From assembly GCA_028714675.1 (NCBI GenBank), contig JAQTLV010000009.1, positions 1-39,259 of the forward strand: DNA of 39,259 nucleotides. Reading direction: 5' to 3'. The notes under the pieces were generated by a model. That model ran no database searches, had not been told where the DNA came from, and saw only the letters and a program-made list of their open reading frames with translations. A program made the translations under genes and the position numbers. Below are positions 8,224-16,444 of the stretch, one piece after another (the stretch's first letter is position 1; every line of letters starts with the position of its first letter). Source of the DNA: Sulfurovaceae bacterium. Its GTDB lineage: Bacteria > Campylobacterota > Campylobacteria > Campylobacterales > Sulfurovaceae.

Positions 8224-9948
8224 CTATTTTTGAGCAATCTTGCTAAGCTTTTTATATCCATTGCAATTATTGATAAGATTTTCATGTGTTCCACTGCATT
8301 TTATTGAGCCGTTCGCAAAATAAAATATTTCGTCCGCATTTTGTATGCTGCTTAGCCTGTGTGCTATGGCTATTATAATCATTTCATTTCTAAGCTCAAA
8401 AACAGCATCTTTTATTTTTTGTTCACTTATGTTGTCCAAAGCCGATGTAGCTTCGTCAAGTATTAAAACGTCAGGGTTTTTATAGATAGCACGTGCTAAT
8501 GCAATTCTTTGTTTTTGCCCACCAGATAGATTTGCACCTCTTTGAGCTAGTAATGTATCTATACCATTAGGGAGTTTTTCTACAAATTCAAAGGCATGTG
8601 CTTTTTTTAGTGCATCTATAACTCTTTTACGATCTACATTTTCTCCATAAGCTATGTTTTCAGCCACAGTATCGTTAAATATGAAAATATTTTGTGTTAC
8701 ATAAGCAATTTTTTTGTGCAAAGAGTTCAAGGTAAAGTTTTTTATATCTTGACTATTTATCAGAACCTCTCCGTTTGATGCATCGTAAAATCTAACAAGC
8801 AGATTAACCAGTGAGCTTTTTCCAGCTCCACTATCTCCTACAACTCCATAAAACATACCTTTTTTAAAAGAGATATTTATGTTTTTAAGAGCCACTTTTT
8901 CATCATATTTCAAAATGATATCTTTTAGAGTAATATTTTCTATCTTTTTATCTAAAACCAAATCACCACTTTTTATATCAGCTTTTATATCAAATATTTC
9001 TCTTATTCTTTCATTTGCAGTTACTGCATCTTGTGTTTTGTTGTATAGTTTTGATAGTGCTTTAATTGGGTCATATAACATAAATAGTGCAGCACTAAAA
9101 GAAAAGAAACCACCAACACTCATATTGCCATTAATTACTTCTTTACCACCTATGAAAATTACTAAACCAATAGCAATTGAGCCTAAAATTTCCATGATAG
9201 GCGATGTTAGATTGTTGACTTTGACTTGCTTCATTATATATTTAAAAACAGATAGATTGTCTTTTGCAAATCTAATAATTTCAAAATCTTGAGATGAGTT
9301 TGATTTTATTACTTCTATATTTGAAAATACTTCTTCTAGTCTTTTTGTCATATCTGCGTTACTTTGTTGTGATAATTTAGAATATTTTCTCATCTTTTTT
9401 GATAATTTTGAGAGTGGGAAAAGTGCCAGAGGCATGACTATAAGGAAATAAAATGCTAGTTTCGGATTTTGATATATTACATATCCAGCCAAAGCAATTA
9501 CTGTAAAGGTATCTCTTATGAGTTCTGGAATGATTTCTGATACTACGCCTTGTATTCTAGATATATCATTTGTAATTCTTGAAAGAAGTGTTCCTGAGTG
9601 ATTTTTACGAAAAAAATCCATATCAAGTTTAGTTATATGAAGTAGCAGTTCTTCTCTAAGACGCCTAAGGATATCTTGTCCAATATACGAGGTATAGTAT
9701 GATTGAATATATCTACCAATACCTTTTAGTGCAAAAACAAAAACAAGCATAAAAGGCACAATTAAAAGCATTTGCGCATCTTTTTTTATGAAAACATCAT
9801 CCATTACAGGTTTTATTATGTGTGCTGTTCCTGCTGTTCCTGCTGCAACGGCTATCATGCCTAAAATTGCAATAATAAATTCTCTTTTATAGTCTTTAAA
9901 ATAAGGAAGATATGTAATTATAAGTTTTTTCAAGATATTTTCTCCCAA
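8224..9948 (-). CDS. msbA: ABC exporter, fused permease-ATPase, MsbA-like
   Basis: 574 residues forming a half-transporter: six membrane helices in about 1-310, then an ATPase domain with Walker A GDSGAGKSS (near 370), signature LSGGQ (near 474), Walker B VLILDEATSALD (near 495) and the switch His in AIAHRL. The likely role is flipping lipid A-core across the inner membrane. PglK-type glycan flippases look alike, but no glycosylation genes are nearby, while the cysS-msbA-pyrD order matches what I recall in Campylobacter. The start overlaps the end of cysS by 19 bases. Confidence 0.82.
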   Translation of the reverse strand: MGENILKKLIITYLPYFKDYKREFIIAILGMIAVAAGTAGTAHIIKPVMDDVFIKKDAQMLLIVPFMLVFVFALKGIGRYIQSYYTSYIGQDILRRLREELLLHITKLDMDFFRKNHSGTLLSRITNDISRIQGVVSEIIPELIRDTFTVIALAGYVIYQNPKLAFYFLIVMPLALFPLSKLSKKMRKYSKLSQQSNADMTKRLEEVFSNIEVIKSNSSQDFEIIRFAKDNLSVFKYIMKQVKVNNLTSPIMEILGSIAIGLVIFIGGKEVINGNMSVGGFFSFSAALFMLYDPIKALSKLYNKTQDAVTANERIREIFDIKADIKSGDLVLDKKIENITLKDIILKYDEKVALKNINISFKKGMFYGVVGDSGAGKSSLVNLLVRFYDASNGEVLINSQDIKNFTLNSLHKKIAYVTQNIFIFNDTVAENIAYGENVDRKRVIDALKKAHAFEFVEKLPNGIDTLLAQRGANLSGGQKQRIALARAIYKNPDVLILDEATSALDNISEQKIKDAVFELRNEMIIIAIAHRLSSIQNADEIFYFANGSIKCSGTHENLINNCNGYKKLSKIAQK

Positions 9949-11327
9949 AATGTTCCATTTGCTGTATCCATAATATTTATATCCATTGCTTTTAACTCAT
10001 CTCGTATTTTATCAGCAAGTTCAAAATTCTTTTCCAACTTTGCTTTTGCCCTTTGTTCCAATAGGACATTTATTTGATCCTTTAATTTTGCCTCAAGCCC
10101 AAGCTGAAAATACTCAAAAGGGTTTTGATAACCAAAGCCAAGTAGTTCATTTATAAATTCGATATTTGCTAAAATTTCTTTTTTTATATTTTTATCGTTT
10201 GGATTTGCATCCAAGCCCTCATTTGATTTTGCTATCATTTCATCAATTATACTAAGAGCTACTGAAATATTAAGATCATCACTCATCGCTTCAAGAAGTG
10301 ATTTTTTAAAATCCAAGCTAGGTTCACTTACACTTACATCAAATACTCTTTTTTTTAGGCGATAAAGCTTGTCTAGTCTTTTTTTACTATTTAGCAAATC
10401 TTCTTCATTAAAATTAAAATCATTTCTATAGTGAATACTTGATAGGTAGAATCTTACTATTTCTCCATTGTAAATTTCAAGCGTATCTTTAAGAAAAAAA
10501 CTATTTCCTAAACTTTTGCTCATCTTTTCGCCATCGATTTGCACAAAACCATTATGCATCCAGTATTTTGCCAGTTCATGACCAGTTGCACATCTGCTTT
10601 GGCTTGCTTCATTTTCATGATGTGGGAAAAGCAAATCAGCACCACCGCCATGTATATCTATACTATACCCATCAACAGGTTTAGTATGTTTTTGTATCAT
10701 TGCTGAGCATTCTATATGCCATCCAGGTCTTCCTTTGCCAAAGCTTGCCTCAAAGCATACACTATCATTTTTACTACATGCTTTCCAAAGCGCGAAGTCC
10801 TTGACATTTCTTTTTTCACTAACACTTTCTATTCTACTAAGAGTATCTTCACTTACTTTGTTTGATAATTTGCCATAAATATTATCTTTTGATGTATCAA
10901 AATAAATATCCCCATTTGATATTTTATAGGCTATATTTTTTTGCATCAAAATATTTATCATATCTTCCATGGCTTCTAAATTGTCAGTTGCTTTGGGAGT
11001 AAGAGTAGGGTGAGTTATACCTATGGCATCCATATCTTCATTATATCTTTGTATATAATATTCTGTAATTTCCTTGAGACTTTTACTAGAATCTTGCATT
11101 TTTTTGATTATTTTGTCATCAATGTCTGTAAAGTTTCTTATAAAATTAACACTAAATCCAAGTGACTTTAGTGTTCGAAAAAGCAAATCAAAACTAAGAG
11201 AACTTCTAGCATGTCCCAAGTGAGCATCATCATACACGGTAGGTCCGCATACATAAATAGTTGCTTCATTTGGCACTAGAGGAACAAATTTTAGCTTCTC
11301 TTTTTTTACGCTATCGTAAATATACAT
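9930..11327 (-). CDS. cysS: Cysteinyl-tRNA synthetase
   Basis: 465 residues, class I synthetase. The HIGH motif appears as HLGH (36-39) and KMSKS is intact near residue 270. Zinc ligands are visible: Cys27 in VCGPT, the Cys of HIECS and the His-His-Glu of FPHHENE. The length matches bacterial enzymes. It charges tRNA-Cys in the cytoplasm. It begins seven bases after murJ and overlaps the ABC exporter gene, so it is inside the operon. Confidence 0.97.
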   Translation of the reverse strand: MYIYDSVKKEKLKFVPLVPNEATIYVCGPTVYDDAHLGHARSSLSFDLLFRTLKSLGFSVNFIRNFTDIDDKIIKKMQDSSKSLKEITEYYIQRYNEDMDAIGITHPTLTPKATDNLEAMEDMINILMQKNIAYKISNGDIYFDTSKDNIYGKLSNKVSEDTLSRIESVSEKRNVKDFALWKACSKNDSVCFEASFGKGRPGWHIECSAMIQKHTKPVDGYSIDIHGGGADLLFPHHENEASQSRCATGHELAKYWMHNGFVQIDGEKMSKSLGNSFFLKDTLEIYNGEIVRFYLSSIHYRNDFNFNEEDLLNSKKRLDKLYRLKKRVFDVSVSEPSLDFKKSLLEAMSDDLNISVALSIIDEMIAKSNEGLDANPNDKNIKKEILANIEFINELLGFGYQNPFEYFQLGLEAKLKDQINVLLEQRAKAKLEKNFELADKIRDELKAMDINIMDTANGTFWEKIS

Positions 11328-11334
11328 CTCTTTC

Positions 11335-12741
11335 CTATCTGATAAAATCTAATAAAAATTTATTTATAAAATACAATATTGTACCAAAAAATACCATACC
11401 GCCGATAAAGAAGAGTGTTTTTTTGCTTTTTACAATTTGCCAAAGTTTGCTAAATCCAACCTCTTTTACTGTGAGAATAAATTGTACAAATCCACCGATA
11501 CTTCCAGAAAGAGCAAGTCCTGCAGCCCCCATGTTTTGCATCAGAATTATCGAGAATATAACATTTACAACAAGTGATGCAACAGCTATTTTTGCAGCTT
11601 TTATATGTTTTTGCATTGCATAAAGATATAGCGAAAATAGTTTTGCTAGACCAAAAGGAATTAACCCTATCATATACATTTGAAGTACATAAGCTGTATT
11701 TTTGGTATCTTCAAGGTCAAATGCACCTCTTTCAAAAAGAAGCCAAACGATAGGCTCACTTAATAATATACCACCCAATACTGATGCACCAAGCAATACA
11801 CTTAAAATCCAAAAAGCACGGTTTAAATTTGAAAATGCCAAATTCTCATTTTTATTTTTTATAGCTTTCGAGATAGCTGGGAATAGTGCTGTTGTTATAG
11901 CAAGAGCAATTATTGCAAATGGAAGTTGAAAAACTCTATTTGCATAAAATAAGTAACTTACAGATCCAGCAACCAAAAATGAAGCAAGGCTCGTATCTAT
12001 AAAAGATGCTATTTGAGCAGTAGAGTTGCCGATAACTGATGGTATAAACAGTCTATTAAAATTTTTCTCTTCTTTTTTTACATCTTTTATTTTTCTATAT
12101 TTCCATCCACCTATAAATATTTTTGCAAGCCCTTTTTTTCGTATAGCGACTATATGTGTAATCACTTGCAATAAGCCGCCAGCTAATATTGAAAAGCTAA
12201 GAGCATAAACTATCATTTGAGGATCGCTTTTGGCATAAAACATAAGTGTTGCTATCATGGCGATATTTAGCCAAACTGTAGAAAATGCAGTAGTGAAAAA
12301 ATGCTCTTTATACTGAAGTATCGTTCCTAGGAATGTAACTATGAAAATAAGGTCTAAATACCAAAAATTTATAACTGTAAGTGGTGCAGTTTTGCTAATT
12401 AGGTCTTTGCCCCAATCCCATGCCAAAGCTTTTGTAAATATTTCTGGGAAGAGTGTAACAATTATAGAAAAAGCCACTATAATAAACATAAATCGCATAA
12501 AAATAGCAACAGCAAAAACACCCTTTTGGCGGCTTGCCACATAAGAAGGCATAAAACTTTGAGTAAATGAACCTTCAGCAAAAATTCTACGAAATAGATT
12601 CGGGAATTTAAATGCCATTAAAAACACATCACTCCATACGCTAGCCCCAAGAGCAGATGTCATGAGTATGTCTCTAAGTAGTCCGGTAACTCTTGAGATG
12701 AGAATGCCAAATGAATTTGAAAAAATTGATTTAAGTTGCAT
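11335..12741 (-). CDS. murJ: Lipid II flippase MurJ (MOP superfamily)
   Basis: 468 residues with about 13-14 hydrophobic helices across the whole length. The N-terminal pattern FGILISRVTGLLRDI followed by SDVFLMAFKFPNLFRR carries the conserved arginines and the Asp of the MurJ cavity. It moves undecaprenyl-linked peptidoglycan precursor to the periplasmic face. It is the first gene of the ten-gene operon, divergent from ruvA across a 129-base gap. Confidence 0.95.
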   Translation of the reverse strand: MQLKSIFSNSFGILISRVTGLLRDILMTSALGASVWSDVFLMAFKFPNLFRRIFAEGSFTQSFMPSYVASRQKGVFAVAIFMRFMFIIVAFSIIVTLFPEIFTKALAWDWGKDLISKTAPLTVINFWYLDLIFIVTFLGTILQYKEHFFTTAFSTVWLNIAMIATLMFYAKSDPQMIVYALSFSILAGGLLQVITHIVAIRKKGLAKIFIGGWKYRKIKDVKKEEKNFNRLFIPSVIGNSTAQIASFIDTSLASFLVAGSVSYLFYANRVFQLPFAIIALAITTALFPAISKAIKNKNENLAFSNLNRAFWILSVLLGASVLGGILLSEPIVWLLFERGAFDLEDTKNTAYVLQMYMIGLIPFGLAKLFSLYLYAMQKHIKAAKIAVASLVVNVIFSIILMQNMGAAGLALSGSIGGFVQFILTVKEVGFSKLWQIVKSKKTLFFIGGMVFFGTILYFINKFLLDFIR

Positions 12742-12767
12742 ATATGTCTTTTGTTAATTTGTTTGAA

Positions 12768-12773
12768 ATTATA
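12768..12773 (-). promoter_or_regulatory. -10 box of the murJ-yggS operon promoter
   Basis: TATAAT on the minus strand, 27 bases upstream of the murJ ATG, giving an expected start of transcription about 20 bases before the gene. The -35 region (near 12791-12796) is only AT-rich, as is common in this phylum. Confidence 0.55.
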
Positions 12774-12842
12774 TCCAAAACTCTATTTGGTTAAAATATA
12801 TTACAATTTGACATATTTTTTTATGATTTAAACATTTTAAGT

Positions 12843-12848
12843 TATACT
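12843..12848 (+). promoter_or_regulatory. -10 box for ruvA
   Basis: TATACT followed after 22 bases by the ruvA ATG; GGAG (12860-12863 region) serves as ribosome site. The region before it is T-rich, with no clear -35 hexamer. Confidence 0.5.
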
Positions 12849-12870
12849 CTTAAAAAAGATGGAGTAAGCC

Positions 12871-13428
12871 ATGATAGTAGGTATACAAGGGATATTGGAG
12901 CATAAAGAGCCAACATTTTTACACATAAATGTAAATGGTTTGATTTATGAAGTATTTGTTTCATTGAATACTTCATCTCAGATAGAATCAAAAGATGTCA
13001 AGCTTTTTACTACTCAGATAATCAGAGAAGATGCAAATATGCTTTTTGGTTTTGCTTCAAAATATGAGAAAAAAATGTTTGATACACTACTTAAAATTAA
13101 TGGAGTTGGACCGAAAGTTGCGATTGCTATCTGCTCGACATTCGCACCAGATACTTTTGCAAAAGTTATCAATTCAAAAGATGTTTCTATGTTAAAGCGC
13201 GTTCCAGGTATTGGACCAAAGGCGGCTAGTAGAATTTTAGTTGAGCTTGCAGATTTTATAGTTGATTCTAACACTTCAAATATAGAAAATAATTCACATA
13301 TTGAAGCATCTATGGCACTGGAGGGACTAGGATTTAGAAAAGATGAGGTCAAAAAAGCCTTATCTGGGCTTAATGGAGACACCGCAACTTTGGTCAAAGA
13401 TGGACTCAAGAAGTTACAGAGGTTATAA
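12871..13428 (+). CDS. ruvA: Holliday junction branch-migration protein RuvA
   Basis: 185 residues. An N-terminal OB-fold (1-62) is followed by two helix-hairpin-helix motifs, [12 protein letters not shown] (about 75-86) and [11 protein letters not shown] (about 110-120), and a C-terminal domain III (about 140-185) that contacts RuvB. It binds four-way junctions and directs RuvB motor rings during recombination repair. ruvB and ruvC are not in the window, which is normal for this phylum. It is convergent with the next gene and their stop codons touch. Confidence 0.97.
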   Translation: MIVGIQGILEHKEPTFLHINVNGLIYEVFVSLNTSSQIESKDVKLFTTQIIREDANMLFGFASKYEKKMFDTLLKINGVGPKVAIAICSTFAPDTFAKVINSKDVSMLKRVPGIGPKAASRILVELADFIVDSNTSNIENNSHIEASMALEGLGFRKDEVKKALSGLNGDTATLVKDGLKKLQRL

Positions 13429-14028
13429 TTAATTTATAATTCTAGGATTTAATGTATTCAATTTTTTACTCCACTCTTGCTCATTTAATTTTATAGGGCT
13501 ACTTGATGGCTTGTCGTGAAAAGACCATTGTATAGTGTAAAAATTTTTCTCACTTTTTATGGCTTTTATCAATGTACTTTCACTTTGATTGCCAATATTT
13601 CCGCAACTAACAACAAAGTTTTTTTCATTTTTGTTTGATTGTTTATTTAAAAATAAGAAACTAAATGTATCAGGACAATGTTGTCTAAAATTTGTTTTAA
13701 AATAATTCATTGCATTTTCTGATTGGTTGGAAGAATCGACAGGGACAATGTTTGTTCCGCTTATGGTTATTATTTCATCCCAGTTATTTAATGTTTGATT
13801 ATATGGAACGATTTCTAATAAAAAATTACTTTTATTTTCTTGCTTGAATCCATTTGGCAGTTTTGTGTTTGTTTTTAAAAATTTTATAGGTATATCAAAT
13901 GAAATTACTTGACCAAATACATTAACAATAGATGGTATTGTATTTTGATTTTTTTCAAGTCCAGATTTTGCATTTAAAAAAGATACTCCAAATATAAAGA
14001 GCATTAACAACTTATAAATAAAATTCAT
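13429..14028 (-). CDS. Secreted hypothetical protein
   Basis: 199 residues from the second ATG (14026-14028), chosen because AAAGG lies six bases upstream of it but touches the first ATG (14034). A signal peptide with a long hydrophobic core covers about 1-20, with cleavage after LNA, so the product is exported. The rest has a mixed alpha/beta character with two cysteines (in QHCPDTF and VVSCGN) that could form a disulfide. I do not recognise a family. It is divergent from the YbjQ/M48 operon across a long inverted repeat, so shared control is possible. Confidence 0.7.
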   Translation of the reverse strand: MNFIYKLLMLFIFGVSFLNAKSGLEKNQNTIPSIVNVFGQVISFDIPIKFLKTNTKLPNGFKQENKSNFLLEIVPYNQTLNNWDEIITISGTNIVPVDSSNQSENAMNYFKTNFRQHCPDTFSFLFLNKQSNKNEKNFVVSCGNIGNQSESTLIKAIKSEKNFYTIQWSFHDKPSSSPIKLNEQEWSKKLNTLNPRIIN

Positions 14029-14076
14029 TTTCATCCTTTTTTATCAAAAATTGAAACATTACTAAAATTATATTTT

Positions 14077-14151
14077 ATTGTATCTTATGTTTTTTAAATT
14101 AGTATGGTTAGTTAAGATATGTATGATAATTTAAAAAACATAAGATATAAT
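14077..14151. repeat. 25-bp inverted repeat with 25-base centre, mirrored promoter elements
   Basis: Arms 14081-14101 and 14127-14147 are perfect reverse complements (21 bp); with one G/T mismatch (14080/14148) the pairing extends three more bases to 14077 and 14151. The outer ends carry a -10-like box in each direction: TATAAT at 14146-14151 facing the YbjQ operon and TACAAT (minus strand, 14077-14082) facing the secreted protein gene. In RNA this would form a long hairpin; in DNA it is a candidate operator. Confidence 0.85.
14146..14151 (+). promoter_or_regulatory. -10 box for the ybjQ-ybjQ-M48 operon
   Basis: TATAAT inside the right arm of the inverted repeat, 25 bases before the GTG start at 14177. 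The start has AAAGGAG five bases upstream. Confidence 0.55.
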
Positions 14152-14176
14152 TTTTAATATTTAAAAAGGAGATAGG

Positions 14177-14491
14177 GTGATAATTACAAATTTAGAATAC
14201 TTACCAAACAAAGAGATAGCAGAGCATTATGGCATAGTATCAGGTTCGACTGTAAGAGCAAAACATTTTGGAAGAGATTTGGCAGCTGGTATAAAAAATG
14301 TATTTGGTGGAGAGCTTAAAGGCTATACAGAGCTTTTAAATGAATCTAGAGATGAAGCAATAAATAGAATGACAAAACAAGCTACCTCTTTGGGAGCCAA
14401 CGCTATTTTAAATGTTAGATTTTCAACATCTTCCGTGGCAGCAGGAGCAGCTGAAATATATGTATATGGAACTGCTGTTAGGATAAAATAA
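14177..14491 (+). CDS. ybjQ: YbjQ-family (UPF0145) protein
   Basis: 104 residues from a GTG start with a strong AAAGGAG site. The full UPF0145/YbjQ domain is present: GIVSGSTVRAKHF near the start, then RDEAINRMTKQATSLGANA and a closing EIYVYGTAV strand. The family forms small oligomers and is annotated as putative heavy-metal-binding on structural grounds only; no function is established. It overlaps the next gene by one base (TAATG) and is its paralogue. Confidence 0.9.
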   Translation: MIITNLEYLPNKEIAEHYGIVSGSTVRAKHFGRDLAAGIKNVFGGELKGYTELLNESRDEAINRMTKQATSLGANAILNVRFSTSSVAAGAAEIYVYGTAVRIK

Positions 14492-14928
14492 TGGGAAATT
14501 TGATAACCTTTTTAGTCCTATTGGTTCTTGGTTATGTTATAGGTGGATATTTAGAAAGAAGACATTATGCGTCAATAAGACAAAGAGAGGGTGAAATCGT
14601 ATCGTTGCCTTCTATAATGTTAAAAAAACCAATTTCATCCAATGAGCCATCAAATTATAAATTAGTTACTGGAAATGTAGTTATTTCTGTTGATTATTTT
14701 AAAAAGTTTATGGCATCTTTGGTAAACTTATTTGGCGGCAGCATAGAGGCATATGAAACTTTGCTAGATAGAGCAAGAAGAGAAGCTATTCTTAGAATGA
14801 AAGAAGATGCAAAAGGTGCTAGTGAGATTGTAAATATAAGATTAGAAACTAGCTCTATATCTACAAATTCTCAAAATAGTATAGGTGCTATTGAAATAAT
14901 GGCTTATGGAACGGCGATTTATCTATAG
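14491..14928 (+). CDS. Membrane-anchored YbjQ-family paralogue
   Basis: 145 residues. One N-terminal membrane helix (about 4-20) and a basic linker precede a second UPF0145/YbjQ domain (about 55-145), which keeps the pattern FGGSIEAYETLLDRARREA and ends with MAYGTAIYL. It looks like a tandem duplication of the upstream gene with an added anchor. A soluble and a membrane form side by side suggest a mixed complex at the inner membrane. Its stop is followed without a gap by the M48 protease ATG. Confidence 0.85.
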   Translation: MGNLITFLVLLVLGYVIGGYLERRHYASIRQREGEIVSLPSIMLKKPISSNEPSNYKLVTGNVVISVDYFKKFMASLVNLFGGSIEAYETLLDRARREAILRMKEDAKGASEIVNIRLETSSISTNSQNSIGAIEIMAYGTAIYL

Positions 14929-15711
14929 ATGTATCAAGCAAAGCTACCAGATGAGAGTGTAAATATACCCACCACTCACCCTCTTGTTGGGTTGATAAAA
15001 TATACTTCTATCATGGGTATATTTTTGATAGTGTTATATTTTGTTTTGATATTATCTATAGATATCATAGCTTCAAATATAACTCCAGTACAAGAGAAAA
15101 AAATAGCAAAAACTTTATCTTTTGACACTATGGGTGATTCTAAAAAGAGTCTATATTTGGAGAGTATCTCTAAAAAAATCAATAAATGTGCAAATTTACC
15201 TTATGGTGTAAACATAAGGTATATCAAGCAAAAAGAGCCAAATGCATTTGCTGTTATGGGCGGTACAATATATGTTACTAGCGGATTACTTGATATGCTT
15301 GATAGTGAAAATGAATTGGCTTTTGTTGTTGGGCACGAAGTTGGGCATTTTAAAAATAAAGACCACTTAAAGCAGATGGGATATGGTTTTGTATTGAGCA
15401 TAATTAGTTCTATTATATCAAATGGAGATGATTATTCTATGCAAAGCCTATTTGGTTTCGCACAATCAAAATATTCTCAAAAAGCAGAGTTTAATGCAGA
15501 TAAAACAGGGCTTGATCTCTTGGTTTGCAGTTATGGCAATGCTTCTGATGCATCCAAATTGTTTAAGAAAATGGATAAAGATAGTTCTGATTGGGAGTAT
15601 TTTGGCTCATCTCATCCAAGTTTTAAAGATAGGATAAAGAGTATAGAGAACAGAATAAAGGAAAATCATTATGATATTTCTACAAAACCATTACCTCTGA
15701 AGAAGATTTAA
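14929..15711 (+). CDS. M48-family membrane zinc metalloprotease
   Basis: 260 residues. A single membrane helix (about 26-48) precedes an M48 peptidase domain with HEVGH at 136-140 and the third zinc ligand Glu187 in AEFNAD. The M48 hallmark SSHPSFKDRI follows near the C-terminus. It has fewer membrane helices than HtpX and no TPR region like BepA, so it is a compact membrane-tethered protease probably facing the periplasm. Tight coupling to two YbjQ proteins suggests that they act as partners or regulators; this is inference. Confidence 0.92.
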   Translation: MYQAKLPDESVNIPTTHPLVGLIKYTSIMGIFLIVLYFVLILSIDIIASNITPVQEKKIAKTLSFDTMGDSKKSLYLESISKKINKCANLPYGVNIRYIKQKEPNAFAVMGGTIYVTSGLLDMLDSENELAFVVGHEVGHFKNKDHLKQMGYGFVLSIISSIISNGDDYSMQSLFGFAQSKYSQKAEFNADKTGLDLLVCSYGNASDASKLFKKMDKDSSDWEYFGSSHPSFKDRIKSIENRIKENHYDISTKPLPLKKI

Positions 15712-15716
15712 ATTTT

Positions 15717-16388
15717 TTAAGATGGCAGTACTCTTTTTGCTCCAACAAATATATTCGCGTAACTGCCATAGTTTAGCGGTGAGACAATGATACCTTTGTC
15801 TTTTCCAGCAGCATGTATAAACTCACCATTTCCTAAGTATATTCCCACATGAGTTACTGGAATCCCTCTAGATTTATCTGTTAAGAAAAATAGTAAATCC
15901 CCAGCTCTTAAATTGTTTTTATCTATATATTGTCCCATTTTTGATTGAGCTAGTGCAGTTCTAGGAAGATTGATACCATGTTTGTTATATATATATTGAA
16001 CATAACCAGAGCAGTCAAATCCAGCAGGTCTAGTTCCTCCCCAGACATACTTTCCACCTTTAAATTGTTTGGCATTTTGCGTAATTGAACCTATGGTTGT
16101 ATTGCAATAAGTTGATTGATCTTGTTGTGTTGTCGTTTTTGAATTTGCATTGCCATTTAAACCATTTTCTCTAACACTTGCCATTTGTGCTTCAAGTGCA
16201 GCAATTTTCTCTTTTTGCAAGTCAGCATAAAATGCTTGATATGAATATTCTTTTGCATTTTGGTTTAATGATTGGTTATATTTATGTTTTATTTTCTTTT
16301 GAATTGTCTTGCCATTACTATCTGTAAATGTAAAAGAATTTGATGCGAAAACAATAGAAAAAATAGATATAAACCAAATAATTCTCAT
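15717..16388 (-). CDS. NlpC/P60 cell-wall endopeptidase, exported
   Basis: 223 residues. A signal peptide (about 1-15), then a helical stretch with a short coiled coil near 50-75, then an NlpC/P60 domain (about 98-223). The catalytic Cys126 in GFDCSGY, His180 in VTHVGIYLG and His192 in FIHAAG are all present. Such enzymes cut D-glutamyl-diaminopimelate bonds in peptidoglycan stems. It lies tail to tail with the M48 gene, five bases apart, and head to head with the BaiN-type gene. Confidence 0.92.
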   Translation of the reverse strand: MRIIWFISIFSIVFASNSFTFTDSNGKTIQKKIKHKYNQSLNQNAKEYSYQAFYADLQKEKIAALEAQMASVRENGLNGNANSKTTTQQDQSTYCNTTIGSITQNAKQFKGGKYVWGGTRPAGFDCSGYVQYIYNKHGINLPRTALAQSKMGQYIDKNNLRAGDLLFFLTDKSRGIPVTHVGIYLGNGEFIHAAGKDKGIIVSPLNYGSYANIFVGAKRVLPS

Positions 16389-16408
16389 TTTTTAGACCAA
16401 CATATTTT

Positions 16409-16438
16409 TTGATATTATAACATAAAATTGGCTATAAT
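16409..16438 (+). promoter_or_regulatory. Sigma-70 promoter of the BaiN-type gene, probably giving a leaderless mRNA
   Basis: TTGATA at 16409-16414, an 18-base spacer and TATAAT at 16433-16438. The ATG begins at 16445, just where transcription would be expected to start, and no Shine-Dalgarno motif precedes it. Confidence 0.6.
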
Positions 16439-16444
16439 CGCCAT

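Noticed and set aside
14077..14151. Rho-independent terminator
   Set aside because: The repeat lies between two divergent gene starts, its stem is AT-only in large part and the loop is 25 bases long, so it ends no gene.
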